Source: Phytoseiulus persimilis (taxonomy: Eukaryota; Arthropoda; Arachnida; Mesostigmata; Phytoseiidae). Taken from it: DNA of 64,000 nucleotides. Under the pieces are notes generated by a model. The model worked only from the letters and a program-made list of their open reading frames with translations. It had not been told where the DNA came from and made no database searches. The position numbers and the translations under genes are program-made. Below, piece by piece: positions 9,096-21,647 of this stretch (the first letter of the stretch is position 1; each line of letters starts with the position of its first letter). The stretch spans positions 16,054,745-16,118,744 of the forward strand of contig CM075102.1 in NCBI GenBank assembly GCA_037576195.1, written 5' to 3'.

Positions 9096-11185
9096 GGATT
9101 CCTTTATCTGAGGGGTCCGTTATACGTGGAATTTCGGGGTATATCGAGAGCGAACTTCGTCAATCGGTCACTGCGCGTCTGCGAGGGGAATGGGAGTTAA
9201 CTAATTGATCAATCTGACTCACTCGCTCAAAATTCATGCGTTGAGCAATGGAGCTATTGATTCTGATGTTTTTCAAAACTGAAAGATCCGAAGCGTTTCA
9301 CATTCGTGGAATTTGACGGGGTACAATGACTTCGATACTTGTAGCCAACCAGACATATCATCTCTCTTGTCTCAACCCACATTCAAACAAACGAGACCTC
9401 GAAGACGATAATCCATCACACTCAAACAGCTATATTTAATTCATTGTGGCAGGTATGTGGCAGGAATCCCAGATAAGCTTCGGTCAGTTACCTGGACCAG
9501 TAACGGGTTGACTTGCCTAGAGCATCCTCGAATGCATCGATCGCAGGCAAGTAGATCTATCTGACGTGGCATTGAAATTGAACTCCACGTTCGTGACCAT
9601 GCGGAACGTTGCCTGTCTTCGCTAATATCAACATATGGACAGGGAAGCTCTTAAGCCATCATGCTAAATCACAGATAAAATTTCCATATGACCGGAAAAC
9701 AGCCGGACGGAAACATTGTGAAAGAGCAGACAACACATATTCATCTTTGAAGGAGGAGAGAGAACATCACTGAGCCCACAATGTGTTTCTGTTCATCCCA
9801 TGCATCGAGTTTGTCAGTTAGAGGGATATCTCTTGAAGTGAATTTTCACATCCCGTGTCGACGGTCGCTCTCATGCCTCGTGAGAGTCGGCTCTCTTGGA
9901 CCCGTCCGGTGACCGCGGAAGTGTCCGTTTTTTCCTGTGTGGCTGCGCAAATAGTCCATCACCCGAGCGTATTGGGAGAAAATTGTTGCTTTCGTTCCTC
10001 TCCACATCCGGAATGTCTTGTGGCCGCTCCTTAGCTGCTCCCGTGCCCGAAGCTCGATAGGTCGCTTCGTTGAATCATCACTCTCATTCGGAGCCTGATG
10101 TATCCGAGTCGCGTCGTCGATGAATCCAAGCAGATGACATACTCATTGTGATTTTTTGAGAGTCCAGTAATTTCCGTACATCGCCATCGGTGCGACTCCG
10201 AGGAATCTCAGTCCCGAACCTCATTATGGATGAGAGATGCTCGATCATTCAACCTATTGATTTTGCTGTTCTCTCTCTCAATCTGAGCACGAGTTGAGTA
10301 GGGCTTCACTCTGGCATCAACTTTGGCTCTAAATATACATGTTTTCAAGCCATGGGTGAACCTGGCAACTGAAGAGGGATCCATCCAACCTACATAAGTT
10401 TTGCTTCCTGAAGCTCCGATGTTTCGAATGTGCCGAGGACGTCTGCACGATCGCGGCTCGACAGCTGCGCGGTGTTCTCGTTCTTCGAACGCAATAGTTC
10501 CAAGAGTTTTGAGCAGGAGCGAAGCAGGGAGCTTCCCTCGATTATCATGTGGCCGACATCCGATTTATTTGTGAACTTGTGAGGTGGAATCTCGAGCTGA
10601 TTCGAGACTGAATAACTTGATAGTAGATTCAAGAAGAGGCGAAGAAGCTTTTCAGAGCATGATGTTCATCAATAATCTTGAGGTGAGGTTCTCCGATTTC
10701 GGCATTTTGGCCAAATGCCGCTTGCTCGTGCTCCCCGGGACCCGACTCAGAGCTCCCCGTATCGGGGTAGCGCTCTCGGAATAGTGCGGTTGTCGGATGA
10801 TTCGCGGTTTCTCGCGATTTGTCAAAGTGCTGAGAATGGAGGCCACCAGCGGATGGGCCCACATCCCAGCGGAGACTCCCGCGGAGTAACTGGGACTTCG
10901 AGTTTGATTGTCATGTGCTGCGAGACGCTATCATTCTCAGAGGGCGGGCGTCGACTTCTTTCTGCTATTTATATGGATTCGAGAAGTCCTCATCTCGGAC
11001 CGTCGTCCTGGAGCTCAACGCGCCCGAAGTCCATAATGAGGGAGCGGAACATTCTCCACGAACATCTTACATATCCCCCGGAGGACAATTCGGCACAAGA
11101 ATAACCAGAAAGCTACACGCATATTCGATCCTGCAAACATTCTCCTAGGATTCCACCCACCAGGTAGCCCCGACAACTGATTCCC
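9096..11185. other. Intergenic, no gene seen
   Basis: No convincing gene. Near 9684-9700 a CCATATGACCGG phrase recalls the end of the terminal-inverted-repeat element at 5.8-6.5 kb and may be a relic. Several overlapping 70-129-codon frames at 10.6-11.1 kb precede the long ORF and could include untranslated leader. Confidence 0.4.
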
Positions 11186-13054
11186 ATGACCAAAGCCTTC
11201 GAATTCCAGATGCGCCAGGACCAGCCCATGGGAATGGACAGGATGCAGCCATCCGTCGGTATGGCTAGTTCGTGGACCCAGTTCCGCGGAGGAGTATCTA
11301 GTGGACAATTGCAAGGATCTCGAACGGTTAGAACAGAAATCACTTCGCAGCAAGTGACACAGATCGCGGGAAGAATTCCATCGAAGCGCGGCTATTCAGC
11401 ATCAGCAGACCCACGAAGCTTCGGATGCCATGGGCCGCCTCGCGCAAAGATGCCGCGTCCCACGCACGGATCCTCATCATCAGGCCACCATACATCGATT
11501 TCGGTCACTCAAAGGAGCGCTTACTTTTCCGGCGCTCCAATGTCGGGGAGTCTTACACAAGCTTCGAGTACTTTGATCCAGTCATACTATCCGTTTGATC
11601 CTGTTCATGGTTACGAGAGCGCGATGATCGCTGGTCAAACATGGACACAGAACGTGTGGCAGTCTTCGCCTGTCGCGTGTCCTGTGAACCAAGGCGAAGC
11701 TCGGGAACTCTTACAAAATCCATCGTTTGCAGTGGCAAGATTTGAATCCACTCCCCAGATTCCGACTGTTGCCCGAATCTGTCAGCCTTCCGACCCCCTA
11801 AGAGACGCAGGCGAAGACCCGACTCCGGTCTTACCACTGAGCGGCAGCAAGTCTGAGCTCCATGGCTCTAGAAAGCAAACGAAATATCCCTACGTTCCGC
11901 GGGCTCCTCATCATTATGTTCTCTTCACGGGTTCGTCGAGCAGAGCAACGCTTTCGCGGATCCCAACCAGCCTCACAAGTCGCACAACCCCGCACTCTGC
12001 AGAGCGAACAGCGAATCAAGCTGTCGCTCAGAATTTTAATCCTCCTGCGATGAGAGCTCACGCAGAAGGAATCCAAAATGTGGCTCATGACTTCATTCCC
12101 GCAATGTCTGCACGTGGATCACCTTATGCCCCTGTTGCTCAGGCTGCTTACGACTTCGACCTCTCGCCATCAACGGGGATGGTGTCAGCTCTGTCTGCAG
12201 CGCAGTACCTCCCTCGGTCCTCGGTTTCAGTTCATGGGGGAAGAAGGATCAATTCAGCTGTTCCTCCGCACACTCATTACTCCGCTCCCGCTTTGTCTCC
12301 AGATCAAACACCGCATCCGGTAGCTCCGCAGAGCTCTCCCCGTTCTGGCGCGTTGGGCTCTGCTCAACAAGCTCCAATGTCGACGAGGCCCGACGCATCG
12401 CTTATCACTCAGCCGCACCCGGCGCAGGCTGATCCACGAGGCCCGATCGCGTCGTCCGGCGCCTGGATCCCTGGATCTCAAACACTGAGCTCTGCCTCTT
12501 ATCCCGGCACTGCCTATTCTGTGAACCCGGGCACTGCAGGCGAAATGGTGACTCCGAATGTTTTCGACTGCTTCGATGCCTCAAGTAACATCGAGCCAAC
12601 ATGTTCTCCATCCGTTTCGCGAGCAATTTACAGCTCATCGAGCTCCATGATAGGAACTTCTGAATCCTCGGAGGGAACACTGGTCAAAACTGTTGCTAAC
12701 TGCGCGCAGCCTTCAATCGATTCGAGGAGCGCAGGAGGGGAAGCAAACTCGAATTCCTTGCCGGACGCCGATACTGATTCCGGGACACGCACGGAGGAAA
12801 CAACAAGTTCGCCTTCATCACTAGCGGATTGCTACCTGCCAACGAGCCCGCTCGGTAACAGCATCGTACCGCCTTCAATGCTTCCGGACGCAACCTCTGG
12901 GGATGAATGGCCGTGTGTTCCAAGTTATGAGGCTTGCTTTCAGGCCCTGTCAGGCAACTCCATCGAGGACTCGATTTGGGATGCTCTGAAGGATGAAGTC
13001 GGAGAGCTCTTCTCTTCGGCGACAAACGAGTGCGTTTTCAAAGGTGTCACCTAG
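11186..13054 (+). CDS. Long Ser/Pro-rich disordered protein (hypothetical)
   Basis: An uninterrupted 622-codon frame with no introns. It is the longest frame here without a recognisable domain. Composition is dominated by Ser, Pro, Ala, Thr and Gln with scattered Tyr, typical of intrinsically disordered regulatory proteins. The middle carries repeated short phrases such as SPDQTPHPVAPQSSP and many TSRTT/SARGS runs. The last ~45 residues turn acidic and hydrophobic (DEWPCVPSYEACFQALS, then SIWDALKDEVGELFSSA), resembling a short activation or docking helix. No signal peptide, transmembrane helix, RNA-binding or zinc motif is visible. AATAAA at 13236-13241 lies ~180 bases past the stop, which supports a real transcript. 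Upstream exons cannot be ruled out. It could be a transcriptional or RNA-granule protein, but that is only inference from composition. Confidence 0.6.
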   Translation: MTKAFEFQMRQDQPMGMDRMQPSVGMASSWTQFRGGVSSGQLQGSRTVRTEITSQQVTQIAGRIPSKRGYSASADPRSFGCHGPPRAKMPRPTHGSSSSGHHTSISVTQRSAYFSGAPMSGSLTQASSTLIQSYYPFDPVHGYESAMIAGQTWTQNVWQSSPVACPVNQGEARELLQNPSFAVARFESTPQIPTVARICQPSDPLRDAGEDPTPVLPLSGSKSELHGSRKQTKYPYVPRAPHHYVLFTGSSSRATLSRIPTSLTSRTTPHSAERTANQAVAQNFNPPAMRAHAEGIQNVAHDFIPAMSARGSPYAPVAQAAYDFDLSPSTGMVSALSAAQYLPRSSVSVHGGRRINSAVPPHTHYSAPALSPDQTPHPVAPQSSPRSGALGSAQQAPMSTRPDASLITQPHPAQADPRGPIASSGAWIPGSQTLSSASYPGTAYSVNPGTAGEMVTPNVFDCFDASSNIEPTCSPSVSRAIYSSSSSMIGTSESSEGTLVKTVANCAQPSIDSRSAGGEANSNSLPDADTDSGTRTEETTSSPSSLADCYLPTSPLGNSIVPPSMLPDATSGDEWPCVPSYEACFQALSGNSIEDSIWDALKDEVGELFSSATNECVFKGVT

Positions 13055-14400
13055 GGCTTGAGCGTCGCACCAGGAATTTTTTGTCCTCCACTTATATTGA
13101 TCCATTTTGTAAATAGTTAGGAACAGGCGCATCGTTGACGATCTCCGAAGTCCTGGCATTGTATCAGAATATGACTTTTTATCCCGAATATTTATAAGCA
13201 AATTAAGAAGCGAATCGAGAATGAATCTCGAAGTTAATAAAGACAATTGTGATAGATGTTTTCGCATCCAATCTGAAGACGTGCTCATTGAACTCGCGGC
13301 GTCCGTTGGCTCGGATGAGACTTCGGGGGCTAAACGAGATCATCAGTTAGTGACGTTGATGGGATCCCTCTGTGTACAATATCTTAATTCTTGACATTTT
13401 CAGGCTTCTGGCCATATCGCGAGTTCTCGAGGCTTCGCCGCGTGTTGTGGAGGAGACTGGATGCAATCACGACACCAAAGCTTCCCCGCCTCTCTCAGAT
13501 TAGATAAAGAGAAGCGAAAAATTGATGGCGCATAGCATAACCGCCCGGAACCGATCCGATTGGAAACTTGTCCCAGGTTGAAAAAACATTCTCTTATCCA
13601 CAGGTCCTCGAACTCCTCTGACATTAGCACCCCAGGGTGCCACGGCCGCAGCCCACCGAGAAGGTGCCGAAGTGTATGATCAGACCGGGGCGAAATTATC
13701 TTCAAACTACGATGAAAACAAAGGAAGGCGTCGTTTGGCCTTATTCGACACCCCTTGCTGTCCCTCGGCACAGTTTGACGACCTCTGCTCTAGTCCCTCA
13801 CGAGGAGGAAGTCAACCCTAATGGAATCCTGATAAAACTCCAGGTTTTCGTAGCCTGATTGCTGGAAACTCCCCCGAAAACACAGTCCGTCTTGAACTCG
13901 AAAAAGAACGGAATCATCGGTATAGTGTTCTGCTTAAGGCCTTGTGCTCTGGTGGGCTGAATTGAGTTCGAATTCCCGCCGCATGGAGAACGGATGCATT
14001 AGAACGACCGCACTGCGTTCTGACATCGGGCTGCTATTCCGACATCTACAACATTAACAAAAGCGAAACCAAATAATTTGGGTTATATCCTGAAACCTCT
14101 CGGGTGAAACCTCTCGAGCGGTCCTGCGAAGGAGCATTTTTTTCTCGCAAACTCCAAGCTCAAATGTTGTTTTTGAATATCGCGTATAGAGCATCGTATT
14201 TTCTTCGAAGCTCAGTGATTTCTTGAGCAGGCTTTGAGAAATCCGTCTCCAGATATCATAGTGTGCAACGCGAGGCTCTTCCTCCGGTTTCTCCCATCGG
14301 GCAGCTCAGAAAACCCGATCGGCTGTTCTTCGAACAATTCACAGAAAATCAACTGGACACACGATGAAGTACACGATTCAGTACAAGTTACACAATAACG
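13055..14400. other. Intergenic between convergent genes, no gene seen
   Basis: Holds the 3' untranslated region and AATAAA (13236-13241) of the Ser/Pro-rich ORF, and the sequence downstream of RPB1. The reading frames (up to 123 codons) show no known domain. Confidence 0.5.
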
Positions 14401-14410
14401 GTCTCAAGTA

Positions 14411-14416
14411 TTTATT
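14411..14416 (-). terminator. Poly(A) signal of RPB1
   Basis: AATAAA on the minus strand, 45 bases past the RPB1 stop codon, the usual position for a very short 3' untranslated region. Confidence 0.7.
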
Positions 14417-14460
14417 TCGTAAATACCTAAAAAAATCGTTCCCACACATTATCAGTGTCA

Positions 14461-17400
14461 TTACTCCTGGTCGGTGTCTTCGCCTTGCGATGGGGAATAT
14501 GCTGGCGACGACGGGGTGTAGGTCGGCGAACTAGGGGAGTAGTGGGCGCCCTGATGCGTAGGAGAACTCGGAGAGTACGTTGGGGATGATGGTGAGTAGG
14601 ACGCCGACGATGGGGAATACGTGGGAGAGGATGGCGAGTACTTCGGCGACGAGGGACTGTAAGATGGTGAGGTCGACGTGTTCGGGGAAGAGGGCGAGTA
14701 CGTTGGCGATGAAGGACTGTACGACGGCGACGGAGAGAAGTGGTGCGAGGTCGTCGGCGAGTAGGAAGGAGAAGACGGCGAGTAAGACGAGCTCGACGGC
14801 GAATACTTTGGTGAGGCTGGAGAGTAAGAGGGCGACGCCGGACTGTACTTGGGCGATGATGGAGAATACGACGGCGACGTCGGCGAGTATGTTGGCGACG
14901 ATGGAGAATACGACGGCGACGTCGGCGAGTACGAAGGGGAAGACGGAGAATACGACGGACTCGAGGGGGAGTACGACGGACTCGAAGGCGAGTACGACGG
15001 TGACGTTGGCGAGTATGAAGGACTCGCGGGTCCGTACTGCGGCGATGATGGACTGTACGAAGGTGAAGAGGGGGAGTAGGTCGGAGACGACGGAGAGTAC
15101 GACGGACTCGACGGGGAGTAGCTCGGCGTCGTCGGCGAAGATCCGCTGCTGTACTGAGGGCTGGTCGGACTGTACGACGGCGACGCGAGGTTGTACGATG
15201 GCGACGATGGCGAATACGACGGTGAAGTGATCTGAGGACTGTATGACGGCGATGATCCGCCAACGTGCAGCGGCGAGTAATACGCGGGACTGCTCGGAGA
15301 GCCCGGGCTCTGCGCCGGCGAATATGCCGGAGAGTACGCAGGAGAGAAGCCGACGTCGCTCTGAGCGGACGGCGAGAATCCCGCGGCTCCTGGGGTCATA
15401 TTCGAAGTTGGCGACCACATACCGTAGGCGGGGGTTTGGCTGGCGTTCCACGGAGTCATTTGAGGACTCATTCCGCCCATCGGGGTCGCGGCGGACCCGA
15501 AGAAGACACCCTGGCCCGGTAGTCCCTCCATCCCGGGCATCGCCATGCTGACTTCGATACCGTGTTTGCACTTTTCAGCGTCGAGCATCAGATCGAACGC
15601 TCCGGTTCCCATTCGGGCGAGTTTTCCCAGAATGATATTCTCTGAGACGCCCTTGAGCTTGTCAACTTCGGCGTGGAAAGCCGCGTCCATCAGGATGTCA
15701 ACGGTCTCTTCGAACGAGCATCTCATCAGCGCTCCAGTGTCTTGCCGATTGATGCCGTGACGTGTGATAGCCATCAAGTGACCTTTCGCGGTCATGACGT
15801 CACAAAGGAGAGCCAAATGTCTGTAGTTGACGTACGAACCGTCGAAGGAGATAACGTGGTTCATTTCCTTCTCAACGGCTTTCCGGACGGCTTCGATACC
15901 GAGCACAGAGAACACCTCGATGATGTCGTTCGAGTACGTTCTCACGGGGTCCACGTCCCGCTCGGACAGGACTCGCATCAGGGAAGTACCGTCAGTTTCC
16001 AGCAGCCACTCGGAAATTGCTTTGAATTCCCCGGTTTCCGTGACGACGATTCGCTTCTTGTCGTCCGTGGTTGGCAAGTGCATGTAGACCTTCGAAATGG
16101 CTTCAATGCCCTGAAGAGTCATGTCGGAGAGCATGTTGCTCTCGATACAGCGGAGGAACACGTCGTCTTCCATCTTGTCGGCTTGTTCCTCGCCCCCGTC
16201 GCTCAATTTGTCCCCGTCGTTGTTCATGATTCTGATGCGGAGCACTAATTTGTCGGCGTTGTCGTCGTTGAAGATGCAGTTCAAATCATCGCCGAATCCC
16301 GCGTTGATCTTTTCGGCGATTTGCTCCATGGTGAGCTTCTTGTCCGTCATTCGTTTTCGATCGAGCTCGATACGCAGGAGCCATGGTGAGATTTTCGTGG
16401 GGTCGAAATCAGGCATTTCGTAATAAACGTTAACGAAATCCTGATCTTCTGCAATCACCGTGTTCTGAGGATCCGGGTCGTAGTAGATGGCGGTGTTGGC
16501 TGTGACCTTCCGCAGCGTCGTGTGCTCGAGTCGGCACAACACGTCTTTGGCTTTCTCAGCGTCCCGAGCCGACGCACCTTTGAGGAAGACTGTCAGAGAC
16601 GGGGTCTTGGGCTGTTTGGAAATGTTGATGATTTCCTTCAGACGCGGCACACCGAGCGTCACGTTCTTGGCTGACACTCCGGCATAATGGAAAGTGTTCA
16701 GCGTCATCTGTGTGGCGGGCTCTCCCAGCGATTGAGCGGCCAAGGCTCCGACCATCTCTCCTGGCTGACCCTGTGATTGATGGAACCTCGCCTCGATTTC
16801 CCCGAGCAGCCAATCGAAGGCTTCCGTGGATAGCCGGAATTCTTGCCCGACTCGACGAGAGCACAATGTGGATCGCAACAGAGCTCTGAACAGCAAGGTT
16901 GCGTTTTCGTTGGCCTGGATGGAGAGATTGTCCTCCCCGGGCACGATGATCAACTTTTTGACGAGACTTTCAACACCTTCGATGACACGCAGAGGACTGA
17001 GGTCGGTTTTTCCTCTGGAGTTGACTCGGAAGGTTTTCTGGGCATTCCAAACCATTCGGCCCAAATTGCACGGGAGAACAACGCTGCTGCTGCCAGTGGG
17101 GAACACGTTCCGGAGGATCTCGCGATCTTTCTTCAGGCAATCCCACTCACGCTCCATTTCAGCTACAGCAGAAGCCGAACTGTTGATCTCCTTGATGACG
17201 TCCTCGGTGTACACCTTTCGGAGGAGCTTCTCATTCGCGACGTCGAAGCGGAACTTCTGTTCGAACTGTCGGTTCGAAGGCTTGATCGTCGGCAGGTACT
17301 GCGACTCTACACAACAGCCGTCCAGGCCATCTTCTCCGTATCTGAATTGGATGACCTGACCGTTGGAGTTTCGAACTGTTCCATCATAACAGATCATCAC

Positions 17401-20400
17401 CTGGTCGAGAAAAATGTGAAGTTGTAAGTTTATCAGGCTCTTTGAGGAGAGGCGAGGGAAATCATTGAGACAGATTTCGAGAGATCGAGCCACCCGAGTC
17501 CACAAAGGTCACAAACCTCGAGGGCCGAATCTGGTATCTGTCCCATCGACAGATGGGAGACATGAAATTACGAGGAGGCGAAATATTCTACTCACGGACT
17601 CCATGGCTTTGATCAGTCGCCGCTGGATGTAACCAGTTTCAGCTGTTTTCACAGCAGTATCGATGAGACCTTCTCGTCCTCCCATGGCGTGGAAGAAGAA
17701 CTCGGAAGGAGTGAGACCAGCAAGGTACGAGTTTTCAACGAAGCCCCTCGATTCTGGACCGAAATCGTCCTTGATGAAATGGGGCAACGTCCTTTTACGG
17801 AAGCCGAATGGGATCCGTTTCCCTTCGACGTTCTGTTGTCCGACACAGGCGATGACCTGGGAGATGTTGATTTTGGAACCTTTGGCTCCTGACACCACCA
17901 TCGACTTGAAGTTGTTGAATTCGGAGAGAGATTTTTGAGCGGAACCTCCAGTCTTGTCTCGAGCATCATTTAGAATACGATTGACCTGATTTTCGAAGGT
18001 CTGCCGCAAGGTGTTGCCAGGCGTCGGCTCGAGTTCATCGTTGTGAGCTTTCTCGATGACTTCTATCACGTCCTGCTTGGCTTTCTTGATGGTGTCCTGG
18101 ATGTCCAGGTAAGTCTGTTGATCAGCGATTGTGTCTCCGATACCGATGGAGTGGCCTTCGTAGAGCAGCCACGCATTCACGACGGTCTGCAGATGGGAGT
18201 AGAACGCACCGGCAACTTCGTGGCCCATTTCCACGAAGAGTACGTGCATGAGTGAGCCCGCGGAAGCTCCGACAGTCTTTTTACAGACGATTCCCGACAG
18301 CAGTTCGCCGTGCTCGATGATGACCTTTGTATCTCCCGGCGAGATCCACTTGTATGGCCCATCGTCCTCCTCGTCTGGATGCGTCGAATGGGTTCGAATT
18401 AGATTCACGTTGCCGGGAATGATTAGCGAGAACAGCTGCTTGGCCGTCCACAGCGGTTTCGGTTTCAAGATGGCGGGCATGGGCACCTTCCCATTCCAGA
18501 TAGGGAGGAACATGAGCAGGTTCATCATCTGGTCTTTCTCCAGGTAAACATCGCGCTTCGTCATTTTCCGGACCGCTGTGAGCGTGTCCTGCACGATGCC
18601 CATAACAGGCTTGTTGGCTTGAGGGGTGATGATTTGTCGAGGCACCATCGCCAGTTGCTCGATTTCGGCACGGGTTTCCAGAGACTGTGGGACGTGCATG
18701 TTCATCTCATCACCGTCGAAATCGGCGTTGTATGGAGTCGTCACGGAGAGGTTCATCCTGAACGTTGACCACGGCAGAACTCGGATCTTATGTCCCATCA
18801 TACTCATTTTGTGAAGGGTAGGCTGACGATTGAAAACAATGATGTCACCGTTCTGCACGTGACGTTCTACTTTGTAGCCGCACTGCAGATGGAGATCCGA
18901 GGCTTTTGGATGGAATCTCAAGTCGATCCGCTCGCCGTTGTCCCTGCAAGTAGAGGTGGGAGAAAAAAGAGGCGGTCAGTCACGCTAGGATTAGCTGCAC
19001 TTGGAGCTGAATTCCGAAGAAATGGGTTGGGAACCCAAAGAGTTTCACGGAGGACTCACCGAACGATGTATTTCGCTCCGGGGTACTGATTGTTACCCCG
19101 GGACACGAGTTCTTGCATGCGCTCGATATTGAACGGAGTTACGATTTCGGGAAACGTCAAGTTTTGAGCAATACTCCTCGGGACACCGACCTCGTTGATC
19201 TTAAGGTTTGGGTCGGGCGTGATTACTGTTCGAGCGGAGAAATCCACTCGCTTCCCCATGAGGTTCCCTCGAATCCTCCCTTCCTTGGCCTTTAGACGTT
19301 GCTTGAGCGATTTAAGAGGCCTGCCAGACTTCTGCATGGCCCGCGGAAGACCGGGCAGCTCGTTGTCGTACAGTGTGGCGACATGGAATTGCAGCATCTT
19401 GACATTCTCAGCCAATATGTGGGGCGCTGCTCCGCTCTGCTCGTTCCGTATAAGTTCGTTGTTTGCTTTCACGATGTCGGAGAGCTTGTGGGTGAGATCG
19501 TCTTGATTTCTCGCAGAGCCGAACATTACAACTGCCGGTCGCACGCACAGGGGCGGTACGGCGAGCACGGTCAGGATCATCCAATCTGGTTTCGCGTAGC
19601 GCTCGTCCATGCCCAGGCAGAAACATTCTTCTTCAGAGATGTGTTTGAAAATTTCATGAACTCTCTCCGCGGTGAGTACTTGCTTCTTCTCTTGGTTTTC
19701 TTCGTTTGTGTGTTTCCACTCAGCGCTGATGTCCAGTCCAGAACGGCGATAGTTGGGTTGGTATCGTCCGCATCCGACATGCATCGTGCGCTTCTCCTCC
19801 TCAGTGGGTTCGCCTTGGCCTTTATCACTGGTGTCACTCTCTTCGCACATGCGCTTCGCTTTGCAAACCTCATAGACCTTGTCCAGCCGTTGTCTCTGCA
19901 TGGTCCTGGTTTTCGCGAGAATGTCTCGCATGCGAGGATGGTTCTGGAGAGGCAGATTTCGTGTCAGAAAGCCCCAGCATGATTCTCACATTCAGATTAA
20001 TCAGATACAATGCGGAGATGAAGTCGCCACACACGAAGTCAACATCTCGAAGCTGAGTTCAGGCTCACCGGACTGACGAGGAGGCGACTGCAGTAGTAAC
20101 AGACGCATCTCAGAACCTTCAGAGTTTTGGTCAAGAAACCAACGTGGAAGACCGGTTTCGCGAGTTCGAGGTGCCCGAAATGCCCGGGGCATTCCGTCAT
20201 GTTCCCCGAGCACGTCAAGCATCGAGAAGTTCTGTCTATGACTCCTTGACGGGGGTCCATGAGACCGCCAAGTTTCGGGCGATTGCCCTCGTATATTTCA
20301 GCATAACGAATGCCGTGTTCGGTTACTGACATCCGTCGCTGAAAAAGAGATTTTCGAATCAGTTGACCTCATTCGTTTTCGAGAAATTGTCGTGGGGCAT

Positions 20401-21046
20401 GAACGAAGGAGTAGGGTCACGTGCTTGACGTGCAGGCATCACCATCAAACGGAGCTTTGTTGTTGAGCTCCGATATTCTATTACGCAACAAGACGGGCCA
20501 CGACGACTTCCAATATGCATTCTCGTACGACCGGTCATCAGAATTTGAATGGACTGGATACTGTCGGGAGGGAAACTTCCGCCAGCCCCATGCAGGAGTC
20601 TGAGCTGTTCCGGGGGAAACGAATGGCGGGCATCGAACCCCACGTCGTCCAGCCGGCTGTATTTGTAACAAACGACGACATAGCTCGTTTTGAGGTAGTG
20701 GAACTGCTTTTGAGAGCCGTCATGGCAAACGAAGAGCTTAAGCAACATGGGTCAGCATCAATGGAATGTATGATTGTGTTATGTTCAGCTTGTGCATGAC
20801 ATACTGTGAGCCACGTCCGGGCAAGAACGAGGAGCGTGTTCCAACGTCGCAGTCTCCAACTCAGGAGTAGTTTGCCAATAACAGAGGTTTTATTGTGCTT
20901 TCCATCTGCACGACAACCGGCTGGTGCAGATGAGAATATTCAGACCGTATCCAACTTACGATCTCATCGGGATCCAAGATTCCGAACTGGACTTCTCGCA
21001 CCTCGCGTAGAGTTGCCTTTGAATCGGACGTAATAATTTGAGCCAT
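14461..21046 (-). CDS. POLR2A: RNA polymerase II largest subunit RPB1
   Basis: Five exons joined by canonical splice sites and consistent phases: 21046-20960, 20338-20069, 19943-19060, 18943-17596 and 17400-14461. Together they give 1842 residues, a little shorter than the human protein. It is the catalytic subunit of nuclear RNA polymerase II. The N-terminal clamp has the zinc-binding series [17 protein letters not shown]. Exon 4 carries the Mg2+-binding active site [12 protein letters not shown] and the bridge-helix block ([18 protein letters not shown]). Exon 5 has the trigger loop ([20 protein letters not shown]). The C-terminal ~270 residues are the heptad-repeat tail. I count 18 YSPSSP but only 4 YSPTSP repeats, with Lys, Gln, Asn or Thr at some position 7 sites. 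It ends in an acidic tip (GEDTDQE) as in other animals. It is divergently arranged with COG3. Long frames antisense to the tail are repeat shadows. Confidence 0.98.
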
Positions 21047-21647
21047 TTCGGTGACACTACCCGGCGATGCCGGCTCTCACCAAGACTGAATTAGAACACT
21101 GTCAGACAGTATTTTGGGAAGCACGCACGACTTCGAGTTTATATTTTTAGGCTTGGGTTATGTTTTCCCACTGTTAGGCCTAACTTAGGCCGCGACCAAG
21201 CTGATCTCACCGACTGCCGCTTATATAGCCAAACTTGGGAGAGGGTGCTGACGTCACTGATGAATAACGTTCACTCGTTTCGGGCAATTCGAAATCCTGC
21301 GCGGCGTTTACATTTTGTTTTCACGAGGAGAAGCTGTTGCTCTTTGATGGTGAGACTCTCGTTTATGAATTTGGTGGCTAAGCAAGGTAGCGAGCGCGAA
21401 AGCGACGAAAATGAACTCACCCTCACAGAGGATATGACGTCAGTGAAGAGGAAGAGGACTTCCGGATCGCTACTGAAGAACTCTTACAATTCGCCCTGTG
21501 AAGTGAATGCTGTTCGAGCCTGAGTCAGGAATAATGAAATCAGTCGTTCAATTCAGCAGTAGGGGTTCCTTCCCGGGATCGAACCATTCCCAGCCCGCCA
21601 ACGCTTCTCCCGCAGGCGCCGCCAGATGGCACAAGAAGCAGCGCAAG
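21047..21647. promoter_or_regulatory. Bidirectional promoter region of RPB1 and COG3
   Basis: The two start codons face away from each other across ~600 bp. Inside are two perfect cAMP-response palindromes TGACGTCA, at 21249-21256 and 21435-21442. There is a TATATA-like stretch (CTTATATAGCC) near 21220 and a TTAGGCCTAA palindrome near 21175. CRE sites are bound by CREB/ATF bZIP factors in other animals. That both genes use this region is inferred from spacing. Confidence 0.6.

Noticed and set aside
14531..15571. Long alternative frames on both strands over the RPB1 tail (e.g. 216 codons plus strand, 346 codons minus strand)
   Set aside because: They are shadows of the repetitive heptad-coding sequence; the RPB1 frame explains the region fully.
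15795..15802. Third TGACGTCA palindrome
   Set aside because: It lies inside RPB1 coding sequence and its bases are explained by the encoded residues.
15673..17427. Plus-strand frames of 177-194 codons opposite RPB1
   Set aside because: Antisense shadows of a conserved coding exon, with no recognisable domain of their own.
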